Assembly: GCF_009870125.1 (NCBI RefSeq)
Contig: NC_046680.1
Coordinates: 19,115,501-19,179,500, forward strand
Direction: 5' to 3'
Origin: Drosophila pseudoobscura
Taxonomy: Eukaryota > Arthropoda > Insecta > Diptera > Drosophilidae
DNA: 64,000 bases
The position numbers were made by a program, and so were the translations under genes. Positions 1 to 11,754 of this stretch are shown here, piece by piece. Under the pieces are notes generated by a model. The model was not told where the DNA came from. It was given only the letters and a program-made list of their open reading frames with translations, and did not search any database. The first letter of the stretch is position 1. Each line of letters opens with the position of its first letter.

Positions 1-269
1 GGTATTTTATTAATAGCCAGGAGAAAGGACAGGACTCAGACTTCCATTCATATATCGCCACCAAAAAAAAGGAGGTAAGGAGGAGCTGCTGCCCCCCTCT
101 TCCCCTCACCCTGGATCAAACTTTTTGCTGTGTGGCTGCTTTTGGCGTTCATTTCGTGGTCTAGGTCTGGCTCTGGCTCTGGCTTTGACTTTGGCCCTTG
201 TCTGGCGGCCCCCCCGAAACAATAACCACAAAGCAATGAAATCGAAAAACGTGCTACACGCTACACGCT

Positions 270-306
<37 letters not shown>

Positions 307-2919
307 CTGCTCCCTCCGTTGCCCATTTTTATTTGCCGTCTATCGACATTATTGACTCTGGCCCTCCACCCCACTGCCACACTGCCTCTCTCGCCAGCTG
401 TGACCAGCAGCCGGGGAGCAACTCTCTGCTGGGAAAACATTTTAAGAATGAGAAGAAAAAAGGCTACAAAAAAATAATATTTCTCGCTTACGGGGGGCTC
501 TCCATTTCAGCCCCCCTCTGCTCGTCCCTCTGCTGTTTGCATTTCAACTTTCGTTTTCAATTTTCTGGGATTTCTCTGCTCTTGGGCTCTGGCGCTGGCC
601 TTTTCATTGTGCCGCCCCCATAAACAGGGTGTAAAGTGCACCTGAACTGCAGACAATGGGGGCCCAGACGAGGTGGCAGGTGGTCTGTGGCGGGCCGAAA
701 GATATGTTTGGGGGGGAGGAGAACAAAACGGTTTCTGCTTAGCGGTTAATGAAAAACTTTGATTGACCTTTTTCCTTGAATTCAGGAGAAGAAATAATAC
801 ACAAAAATGTATGGAATGCACTGCAGGTGTTTTGTGATTCTTTCTCATGATTTAAGGCCGAAATATACACCCAGGCTACGGTTTTTGCACGACTTTTGGT
901 ATTACGATTTTAAAAAGTTATTTAAACATTTTTTAAACTGTAATTTGTTTCTAAATGTATTTCAAATCTAATTTTGATTTTAAGCTTTTTTTAAAGTTGT
1001 TTTAAATTTGTTTTAAATATTTTTTAATTTTTTTTTGTATTAAAAAAAATTGTAATTATTTTTTAAAATTGTTAAAAATCTTTTTACATTTTTTTTAAAT
1101 TATTATTTTTTTTTTTAAATAAAATGTATCGGGAATTTTTTTTAAATTTTGGTTTTGGTTTGGTTTTTTTGGGTGCTGAAAAATTATAGACGTGATAGGA
1201 AATAATATATTAAATATTTAAAGTAAGACGAATATAAATTTCGACTTCAATAAATATAAAATTAAAAAATTAGCAAATATTTGTATATTTATTTGTGGAA
1301 TCTTACGATTTACGAAACCAGGAGAACGCAATTTTGCGATTTGACCGTAAATTTTGCCCTGGCGGACAACTGCATAATAATACAGGCTAATAATACTGCT
1401 TTGGCCCCTCATTAAATTAGGGAAATTTATTAAGTTTAAAATTATTTGTCAATGCCAGGGCTTTCACTCGGCTTTCACTGTTTTGAATTGAATTGAAATA
1501 CATTTAATCATGCATTTAGAAGCATTTCTTTCCCTCGAGTTTTAGTAATCGATATGTGGAGAGGTATGAACATATATCTGTTTCAGAGATATCCAATTAA
1601 ATCACATAAATGCCAGTGTCATAGGCCAGCCAGAGCCGTGGAAACATTTTCAATTGCCACCAAGGATAATTATTTGTGTAATTAGAATAAATGATGATTA
1701 AAATCATTAAAAAGCTTGCCTCAAGCGCATCAATTTCCAGCATAATTCGATTGCCAACGATGGGTTTTAATCAGATTGCCAAGAGAGGGAGAGAGTGAAG
1801 GCAGCAGGCAGCAGGCAACAGGCGAGAGGCATTCATCTGTGAGTCCTTGAGACTGTCAGTCAGTCAAGCCAGCAGTGCTGTGCTGCTCATCGATTACAGG
1901 CAGCAGGGCGGGGGGGGCAGGGATGTGTATGCCTCCTCGGCGTCGGCTTAGTGCCTTCGAGTGTGGCAAACAAATTGACATTTAGCTGTGCGTGTAACAA
2001 GATCAAGCATACGCAACGTTGCCTCTGATTTGAAGAGAGAAGAGAGAGACAGCGTGAATATGCTTCTCATTAACGTTGCATAGGGTTTTACACCCACCCC
2101 CGCCCACCCACTCCATGAATAGAAATTTGCAAACATTTTCGAGAAACGGAAACCCTACTGACAGCCAAGCAAGCAACTGGCTTTTCCAACGTCATGGCAT
2201 GCCATGGTACGGCACCTGCTCCGACTCCGGCCACGGCTCCGGCTCCGGCTCTTTCTTGGGCAAGAAAAAGTGTGGTGTGGGGAGGGGAGGGGAGGGAGGA
2301 GTGTACACTACTCAACGGAATCTATAACAAGTCGCCTGACAGTTTGATGTGGCGATTAGTGCGTGTCCTGGCTGTGTCCTGGTTGTGTCCTGCATGTGTT
2401 GCACGGTGGAAAAGTCTTGTGGCTGCAGGCACAAACCAGGGCGGGAACATTTAATATTCCAGCACTTATATAGCACTTTCGAGTACATTTTCACTGTAGA
2501 TCTCAGCTGTTGAGTGAAGCCTGAACCCAGACCCAGACCCAGACCCAGTACAGTACCCTCCGAGTGTTAAGGCACTCATTCCACAGGTACAGTTACTGTC
2601 ACGAGTCTTTGCAGCCCTGTGCTTATGCATGCGTGAATTTTTTGTTGTGTGCAACAGCATGTTGCACATGCAACCCGCACTGGGACTCTAGTTGAGTTGT
2701 CAGACCCGCTGACAGTGATGAAAACTTTGTTGACAGGCCAAAAGACGGGCTTTGGACGACAGACAGACGTCGTGCTTCAGCGAGCAATCGAAAAACTTAT
2801 CGTCTATCACTTCTTTGGGTGTGGAATGAGTGGCACATACTTATCCCTCCGCTGTAGCTTCACTTTAAGGCTCTTTAAGGCCGACCAGCGCTACTCTCCT
2901 CCGGTCGGATGTGCATCAC
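1..2919. other. Non-coding region with low-complexity DNA
   Basis: Holds a CT tract at 271-302, a T/A-rich low-complexity stretch at about 900-1180 and scattered AT-rich DNA. No exon with supported splice sites was seen on either strand. Confidence 0.6.
271..302. repeat. (CT)n microsatellite
   Basis: Sixteen uninterrupted CT units. Confidence 0.95.
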
Positions 2920-3089
2920 TCAGTCGCAGACAAGTCTAAGCTTTAGTCACACATTTGCTGACCCAGATTCGGTATTTTTTTCAGAGCTATGATATAATTG
3001 GCATCTGCCAGACCAGACATCCCACTGGAGGAGGACAGCATAGCACAGGAGAGGACAGGACACTTCTCTGATCTCCCATCCGCACGAAG
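2920..3089 (+). promoter_or_regulatory. Candidate promoter and 5' UTR exon of the LRR gene
   Basis: An initiator-like TCAGTC lies at 2920-2925. A strong splice donor (GAAG then gtgagt) follows at 3090, with no coding potential between them. The next strong acceptor in front of a coding exon on this strand is at 11620-11621, so this could be the leader exon of the LRR gene across an 8.5-kb intron. No TATA box and no correctly spaced DPE were found. RNA evidence would be needed; other leader exons are possible. Confidence 0.3.
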
Positions 3090-4055
3090 GTGAGTTCCAA
3101 TTACACAATTCCCTCGCAGCAGTGCTGCTCCAACACCTCTTCAACCTCATCAACTGGGACTCTGCGGAAATGCCGTATAAAACCAATTTGTTGCCTCGTT
3201 CCACCTGTTGGAGATGTTTTCCTGTGGGGCTCTGTCTGTGGGCAGATTTAAAGAAGTTTTCATCAAATTTCCTGACCAGGAAGCCATAGCAGCAGGGTGG
3301 GGGAGGGGGATGGGAGGGGGAGGGAATTGGGGGGACTTTAATGCAAGTCGGAAATGCTCTCTGCTCTCTCGGCAAAAGTTCTTTCCATTTCCGTAAAAAT
3401 GCAAAATCTGCCAAAAGAGAAAACTGAAGAGGGAAGAGAGCAAAGGAAGAGAAAGGTAAGTGGGTCGCCGAGAGAGAGAGAGAGAGAAAAGTAAAAGTCC
3501 AAACACCAACAATGTGAAATCTTCTAAACCGCTTTCGGGCAAGCCCCAAAAGCAGGCAGCAGTCAACAGTTTGTTCGCTCTCCCACCCCAAGTCCCCCCT
3601 CTCGGAGTCCCCCCCCCCCCTCTCCCAGTCTCAAGTTCTTAGGCGAAACTTTTGGGGAAAGCGCAAAAATTTAATTAAATCCATGTCAAAGTCAGAACAC
3701 ACCGAACGAGACCGTAGAAAGGCGAATAAATAGGAAGCAGGAAGTGCGTACATATCGGGAAGCAACTCTCCTCTAAACGCCACCATCAGGTGGTGACAAC
3801 TCTGTTGGTTTTGCCAAGACAAACTGTACTTCCTAAACGGTTTTGTTTCGAGTGGAAAAAAACGCGAAACGATGTCCAAAAAGTCCTCATATACCCATTA
3901 ATACTTGCATCGGGTGGCAACTCTGTTAATTTTGTTTTGTACTCTTATTCTTAAATCACTTACTTTGCCCTGGCAACCCTGGCTTCCTGTGTACCAAATA
4001 CATTTAAATCACTTTTACGTGCCTTAAGTGCGGTCTTCCTTTTTCCAGGACCCCC

Positions 4056-4080
4056 CACACACACACACACACACACACAC
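4056..4080. repeat. (CA)n microsatellite
   Basis: Twelve CA units following a C run. Confidence 0.9.
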
Positions 4081-7000
4081 GCGTGGGAATCATGAATAAA
4101 TAAATTGTATGCGTAAAAATAATTCAATTATAGGCATGCCCCCACATATGTACAGCCCCTACGCCACCCCTCTCCGGGAAACCTCTTTGCGGTTCCGTCT
4201 CCAACCCCCCCCCCCCCCCACGCACCACGTTTCGGTTATAAATAAATTGGTAAAGCAATTTTTCGTGTGGAGGAGCCACTTCATTGAATTTCATTGATTT
4301 TGTTTTTTGATTTATTTTTACACCGACAAAAAAAAAAGGTCTTTCCTCTTTGTCTCTGTTGATGGGCGATCGATGGGGAGGCAGCACAAGAATGGAAGCC
4401 AAAACAAGCTTAAAAGCAGTCGATCTATGGCAAAAGTTGCCATCAATTTGGGTCCATATACCAGTTCCAAAATTGTGGGCCCCCTTCTGCCTGAATTTCG
4501 GTCTCATTCGAGTCACAGTTCTTAACCATAAATCACTCAAGCGGCAGAAGCCACAGGTTGTCGTTGGGGCGAGTGTCAGCCCCCATTTTTCAGCTTGGCC
4601 TTCAATTCAATTAACAATTGTGTCTATATATATACACATATATATATATGTAGAAGGGAGGTGGAGAAAGTCCCTCCATCGAATGAAAGGACAAAACCCA
4701 AAAATGCTTCATCGACTGCTGCCTTCCATCCTCTCTCTCTCTGCGCCTTCGCGCTGCCAACTGCAATTAAAAGGCCATGAATTTCAGCTCTTCTCCTCCT
4801 TTGATTGCGCCCCCACCCCTGTGGGCGTGGCCTGGAAAGCGAGAGGCACTCAACAGCTGGCCCCACTCGATTTATCCATTTTATTTGGTAAATTATTGAT
4901 CTGACAAAATGTTTCATTGGAAATGGCAGACATATCCCTGACCTATACCCGCTTCTGCTTTTTTCTGGAGTTATTTGTGTCATCCTTTGGAGGACTTTTC
5001 TGCAGAAATGGCATATTTTTATGGAAATCTATGGAAATACCTAAATGTATTCTTTCTAAAGAATATTCTTCCCTCAAAATAGAATCACTTTACAAGAAGA
5101 TTAATCTTCAGGGGCATCTAAGGCTACCCTTTCTTAGACCTGCCTCACCCCCTGGGATTTTCCTTTGTTTTGCCCAAGATTTCCACATATTTTCCACCCC
5201 TCCCCTGCCCTTCTGTTGGCCAATAAAAATTATGAACATGTTAATGCTTGCAGCTTATTTGGCGGGCAATTAATAAATTTTCGAAAATTCCACATTCCCC
5301 CAAATGTTTTTCTTTTCCATTTTCTTTGTTCTCCCCCCCCCCCCCCCCGCACACTTTCTCTGCTTTGCTCCAAATGTGTCTCGCATATTAATGAACATTT
5401 GCTTTTCCCCCTCTCAAAAGGGAGGAAAGTGTTCGTGTGGGGGGGGGGGGGGGAAGAAAATTTATGTTCTCAGGTTAAATTCCTGGGATTCTTTCGTGTC
5501 GTTTTCCCTTTTGTGTGCTGTTCATTTGTTAAATTAATTTATGTTTGCTGACTGTTAAATTTTTACAACATATTTTGCAGTAGAAAGGGGAGGGGGGGGG
5601 GGCGGCGGCGGGGGCCCCCTTAACCCTTTTGATATATTCGGAATTTGTGAACTTTCGAAGGGGATCGATGTTGGGACTGGAAAAACTTGTGAAAGACTTG
5701 AATATTTCTTTGAGAATAAATTATACACTAAATTCTGTTTAAAAACTTAATTTTCTGCCACATTTTGCCCCGCTTGAGGTAGTCCCACACGGCTCTTCGG
5801 GGCCCCATAAATATTCACCCAGGCAGACACGCCTACATCCTGAACTTTGACCCAAATTGTCCGGGGCTCATTTGCATAGTAGACTGGAAGCAGATACAAA
5901 AAAAAAAAAGAAACGACTTCGCTGCCCTTAAAGTGAATTAAATATGAAATCTACTCAAATATTTAGCAGGGGACCAGTCCGCAGTCCGCAGTCCGCAGTC
6001 CTGTGTGTCCTGTGAGTGTCTCATATGTGCGGCACCCCCCAAACATTTCCCCATTGGGCAATCCAACAAAACAAAGAACGAGACAAAGAGAAATGGAGCT
6101 GGGAGAGGGGGGGTTCTCCCTGGTTCTCTGGGTCTCTCTAATTGTTATATGTTTATCCGCAAAGCAAACTATAAAAAGGACCTGCCCCAAATCCAGATAC
6201 TACCCCTGCTCATAACTCTCTGCCACTAAGCCCTCTCCTCCCTGCCTGCCTGACTGTGTGTGTGGAGGTCCCTCTAGTGCCTTTCAGGAGTTGACTTTTG
6301 GCAATTTTTTAATGTCCTCTGGCCGGGGCTCTGGGTTTTTGGCTCCTTCTCTGGTTCCCCGAAAACGTATTTCACTTCATTTTTTATGCAACACCACCCC
6401 GCTCTAGGGGTGTGGCAAAAAAAAAAAGGTTTGCGTGCCAAATTATTGTGCCACTGGCCCAAAGTTCTTTTATTTCCTGTCCTTTTTTTCCGCTGAGGCA
6501 GCAGCCAAAAACGCCAAAAGTGCGTTGGACTCGGGAAAGGAGTGTGTATCGATTTTTAGTGGCTGTTTCAACTAAATTTAGAGGCAAATTCCAAGCTAAA
6601 AATTGTAGAGAAATTTCCAAGGAAATTTGAGTTGATTTTAAAAAGTTATATGGCCCAGAAATAGGCATCGAAATGGTTCCATTTTTGAGGATTTATGAGG
6701 GGCCCAAAAGCCCCTTTAATAGACTTTAAATCGAGGGCCCAAAGGAGCCACCACATGTCTTGTATTTTCTTGGAATTTTCCAACATTTTCCGGTTTTTGT
6801 TTTCCTTTCTTCTCTCGTTTCCCCCCTGCGTAGCTTTAAAGTATCTTTCCAACCATAAAGTGCTTAAGTCTTGAGGGTTTCAACAGCTTCTATGTCATCC
6901 CAAGCTTAAGCGGAAGGACACTGAAGGACTCCTCCTGCCGCAGCCATGACATGCGACACAATAAAAACGAGTTAGGGATCTCTAAACCATTTTAAACATT

Positions 7001-8850
7001 TAGTGCACCGCAGCGCGAGACCCACCAAAAAAACAAAAAAAAAAACAGAAGAAAAACTAAATAAAAATGAGAAGAAAAGTAGGGGAGGCGGAGAGATAAA
7101 ACCAAGGGGAAATTGCATATAAAGATAAAATATTTCATTTGCTCTCTCTCTGTCTCCCGCTCTCTGTCCCTCTCCCTCTCGTGTGGACTTAATGCAATTG
7201 TCGCATTATTTCCTTTGCTTCTACGGCGAAACACTCCACGAAATGATATATACGCAGAGACAGGCACAGCTTTGGCTGGATACAGTATATATGTATCTGA
7301 GACCACACACCGAAGCCCATGATACCCTTCCAAGAGTTTATTTTTCTTGGAGTTCCCTATTGATGATATACCGCCGATTTCTAGGCCTAACTAGACCGAG
7401 ATATATATCAAATAATATATGTATAAGTCTTCAGTTTGGGTGGCATTTTTTAAATGGAAATAGCTTTAGAAGAAGGCTAACCCACCCATACAGATCCCAT
7501 ACAGATCTCTACCTTCCTGAAATCTGAAACCGCTATACCCTCCTGCCATCAAGGGTATTCCTATACTCTTATATATATCTATTCTTTTTTTTTAAATACC
7601 TCACTTGTGTGTTGGGCTCTTTTTTCGTTGGTGTTTTTATTTTGCCGCATGGCGTCTCGTCTGGCGTCTGCCACGGCGTCTGCAATTGCGCCTCCCCTCC
7701 TCCCCACTCCCCTCCCCTGTGGCCACTGCCTCGAGGTTCTTGGTTATTAAGCCATTTCCCCCCCCCCCTCGGACCCTGTTCTTTTTCTCGCCTTCTTTTT
7801 TTGTGGCAAATCAAGCAAAGTGTTGGCCAAAAAAAACTACATATATATATATATATATATAAATTAAATAAAAATTCCTGGCCAGCGCACACATGTGCGC
7901 AAAGTTTTCCATTTTCCCAGGCCACCATTTTTCGGGGCTGCACTTTATTTGCAGAGTTTTCCCCTCGGCGGGTGAGCTGGGGGTTTGTTTTCTTTTAATG
8001 AGTGGAGTTTTTTTTTGGGGGGGGGGTTTAAATTGAAGGGAAAATATTTGCAAAGAGAAGGGTAGAAAATGGACATTCCACAATACACTGAATGGAAGAA
8101 CAATCAACTGCTGTACCTTCCTTTCGTATGGCTCAATATTTCGTTGATCTTTACGGGTAGTTCTCTTGGTTCATCTCCACTATTGAGAGTCCTGTGAGAT
8201 ACTCTTGTAGATCAATAGAATCATGCGATTTGTAGGCCACTTCTCTGGCTTGGGGTCCCCTGCTGGGGCAGAATAATGCCATTAATTATGAGTGCAGACA
8301 AATCACGGGGAAAAACGTTGGAAATTCGCTGCCAAAAAGGGGCGATGGGGAAGGGGAAGGGGAGAGCTGCCACTGCCACTGCAACTGCCACTGCACTGTG
8401 GTGACAAAAACAATTCATCTTTAAAGGCATCTCTCCCCCATCCCCCGTCCCCCAGCCCCCGTCCGGGGAGACAATTTGTGCGTGCAAACTCTGGGAATTC
8501 TCGGTGCTCCTTTGCCGTTTTTTCTCTCTCTCTCTGGCTCTCTGGCTCTCTTTCTTTTGTATTGTGTTTGCCTATCCAATAACAGACCCCCGACCATGCC
8601 CCACAGCCGTGAAGAGGAGCAAATGCTAATCTTGATAAAAATAAACGCACTCGGGCACGTTGCTCAAGAGGAGGGGGTAGAGGAGGAGGCGGAGTGCGAC
8701 CCAAGTGCGACGGCATCTCACGTTTTTCGTCGCATTTTCAATTTGCTTGGCATTTGCCTGCCTGGTTTTTCCACAGTTGTAGCTCCTGCTCTGGCTCTGG
8801 CTCTGGCTCTGGGCTCCATGACTGCTTCTGGTTCTGCCTCTGTGCCTCTG

Positions 8851-8898
8851 CCCCTCGTTCTGCCCCTCGTTCTGCCCCTCGTTCTGCCCCTCGTTCTG
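8851..8898. repeat. 12-bp tandem repeat
   Basis: Four exact copies of CCCCTCGTTCTG. Confidence 0.9.
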
Positions 8899-9281
8899 GC
8901 CATTGTCAGTCTCCACGACTAAGTGAATATTAATATTGACTTTGTGTGCTCTTCGCATAGTTCACAAAAGTTTTTCACCTTTGATTGCTTGACTTGACTT
9001 GTGGCAAGGGGCATGGGGGGCAAGGGGCATGGGGGGCATGGGGCATGGGGCATGTGGTGGCACGACTGGGGCGGCGGGAACCCTGACCTCCCCCATTTGT
9101 GGCCTTTAAAGTCGATGGCCCAGCTTTTTCCGGGACAAAATTTATGTGCAAACTTTATGCATGGCAGAGAGAGGGGCGGTGGGGGGGGCGTAGCTAAGGT
9201 CCTTTTCCGTAGTGTCTCCCCTCTAGCTCTTTCTATTATCATCAGTTGTTGCTCCTCTCCACTCTGCACTCTCCACAGACA

Positions 9282-9648
9282 TTATTTTTCCATTTTTATG
9301 GCATTTAAGTTCAAATGAGGAACGTGGGATAAGGACTCGCACTGGGAGTCCTTTCGGGTGTCGCACTCCTTGAGCTTGATTTTCTTTTGCTTTTCCGGCG
9401 GCTTACCTGCAAAGAGAAAGCAAAAGGAAAGCTCACACAATGTCAATATAATTAAATGAAGCTTATAAAAACTGAACACCAAAACGGGGGGGCGGGGGGG
9501 TGCCAAAGAGGGGAGGGAGCCTCTGTGTGTCTGGGGGAATCTGTGTGTTGATTGGATTTTTTGGTTTACCTCCAGTCATAAAGCGAATGAGGGCGAGCAG
9601 CACGGGCAGAAAGGAAAGGAGCAGGAAATAGGAGCGAAATATGCCCAA
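9282..9648 (-). other. Possible small secreted-peptide gene lacking an ATG
   Basis: On the minus strand a hydrophobic leader-like segment (9648-9570) ends at a donor (GGAG then gtaaac). The next acceptor (TTTGCAG, exon from 9406) continues the frame in phase 1 into a Lys-rich tail with two cysteines, stopping at 9282. The joined frame would be about 67 residues. The position expected for the start codon reads TTG, the frame is closed upstream by a stop with no acceptor between, and no ATG opens it. This is either a broken small gene or chance. It lies inside the presumed 5' intron of the LRR gene, on the opposite strand. Confidence 0.2.
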
Positions 9649-11607
9649 ATGAAATGAGAAAGTGCCGCCCCAAATCCAAGATTAAAATAAGCTTAAAGCT
9701 GTAATCCGTTTAAAGGTGGCCCAAGGAATCAGGAATCACGAATGAGCCGCCTGTGGGGCGGATCCTGCCTTAAGGAATGACAGAGGGCCGACCCAAAGCT
9801 CTTGAGGGGCTGATAAATGATGGATTCTCTTCGATTGCTCTGGACACCTATCCCCTCTCCCTCTCCCAGCCCCACCCCCGCCCACCGCTCTCTCAACTAG
9901 TTGGCCTTTGACACAGGATCACCCTCCCGCTCCCCTTTGCCCAACAATCAACTGCCTGCCTCTGCCTCCGCCCCCTGCCGTTCCTCTCTCTCTCTTTGGG
10001 CAGCAAGTTTGCTTTCAAAATATTTGCCACAATGAAATCATGCCCCTGCCCCCGACCCCCGCCCGTTCCACTTATAGGCCTCTTCACCGTTTCGGTCACA
10101 GCCGACAAACAATTTGGTGGCAGAGAGGCAGCGGCAGGGGCAAAAACAGAACCAAAGTTGAGTTCGCTTTCCGTGCGAAAGTTTATTAAAACTAAAAAAA
10201 AAGAAAAACTTTCCTTTGGCACAAACAAAAACGCACACACGAAACCACATATATCCTTTTGTGCGGGGATGGGGGGAGGAGGGGAATATATAGAAATAAA
10301 ACACTTGGCGGATACCCTTTAACTAGTCGATGCCAATCAAAGATTTTCGCCACAAACAGGCCGCCCCCAAAGGAGCAGAAAAGGGTATCTGAAAAGAGCC
10401 TCAACGAGGGAACTGAAAAGTGGAACTTAATAATTCGCACGGCAGTGAATTTTTCACAATTTTCCCGAAAGCGAGCAGCCAGCGAAAGAGAGTGGGAGAG
10501 TGGTAGATGGCCTTTTTTTAACGCAAAATATGAACCACAATCAGAACGAAGGAGGGGCTGGAGGGGAGCAGCGAGACCAGAGATGGAATGGAGGAGCCTG
10601 TGTGAGCTTTCAACTTTTGTTGACACTATGAAACCTCTAAAGTTGGCGTTTTGGTCTTTATTATTTGTTTTACAGCTAGTTAAGGCCATTGTGTGTGTGT
10701 GCCCCAAAGAGACGAGCAATCGAGGGCTGCTTGTGGCCTCCATTGTTTGTCGTTTTGTATGCAAATCAAAAGAGGTAAACAGAATTGAATGGGGCACACA
10801 CACACACACACAGACATGCCACATGCCGCATGCCACATGCCATAGGCCCGCCTGCATATGTAATATGTTAATTACTTAATTGAGTGCTGCCGCTGGCCAA
10901 ATATGTAGCCAAGTGACTCCAAATCGCATTCAAAGTTCAAGGAACTGTTTTCAGTGACCCCTCCCCTTGAATTCTCCTGAATTCTCTCATTTTCGGGTTT
11001 CCTCCGCCCTCTCTTCGTTGGAGAGAGGAGCTCATCATGGCCATAACTATTAAACGGTCTGCATGGACTGCATTATGCAAAACTTATAAGCCATAAAATG
11101 CACCAGACTGGGCCTAGAATCCCCCGTCCACCGTCCCGCGTCCCCCTCCTCCGACTGGCTGGCTGGCTGGCTGGCAACTCGGCAACTTTCAAAATGCAAA
11201 GTTGTCAGCATAAAAAAAAAAAAGAAAAGTTATCCCGACCTAAAATGAAGCGACAGGCTCGCTTCGCCATTTCTCTGCGGCTCCCCCCTTCGAAGAGGGA
11301 CTCTTCTCAGTTTTGGCTGTGTCTGCGTCTCGACTTTTATGAAATATTAGCCACCAACTTATGCACATAAATCTTGGCACTGTCGTGGCGGCGGCGTGGC
11401 ACTGTCTCCACCTCTGGGCCGCCCGCAAAAGTTTTCCGCCCGAAAAAAAGGTGCGAAAACTCCCAGATATCCTGCAGGAGTATCTTCATTAAAATATTCG
11501 CTAATTTTCAATAGAATAAAGAGTGCCCCCCCCCCCCCCCCCCCCCCTAGAGGAGAATGGGGGTATTTTGGTTTACAAATTATTAATCAGCCGCCCCTTT
11601 GGCCTCC

Positions 11608-11754
11608 CCTTTTCGTTGCAGAAACCCATTAAGCAGCCAAGATGTGCAATAATTGGTGGTAACACCGCACTCGCCGCACGCAGGACAACAAATAATTATC
11701 GAACCCAAGTAGCAACCGGAAGCAGCGTCGTCGTCTATTAGCAGCGCATACAAA
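11608..11754 (+). other. Splice acceptor and 5' UTR before the LRR start codon
   Basis: A pyrimidine tract followed by TTGCAG ends at 11621 and is followed by 133 bases to the ATG at 11755. No in-frame ATG precedes it. The mature mRNA therefore probably carries 5' UTR from an upstream exon spliced to 11622. Confidence 0.55.

Larger units (their letters stand above)
3090..11607. other. Gene-poor upstream region or 5' intron of the LRR gene
   Basis: Contains CA repeats (4056-4080), TA tracts (about 7842-7861), long C or G runs (4208-4219, 5334-5348, 5440-5453), a 12-bp tandem repeat (8851-8898) and a GGGGCAT-type repeat (about 9000-9055). Apart from the weak candidate at 9282-9648, no gene was supported. 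Confidence 0.5.

Noticed and set aside
2947-3591. 214-codon minus-strand frame
   Set aside because: Ser/Leu/Phe-rich translation of simple repeats with no homology or splice logic; overlaps the candidate leader exon.
10192-10879. Overlapping long frames on both strands
   Set aside because: Composition follows GT/CA repeats and poly-purine tracts; neither looks like a protein.
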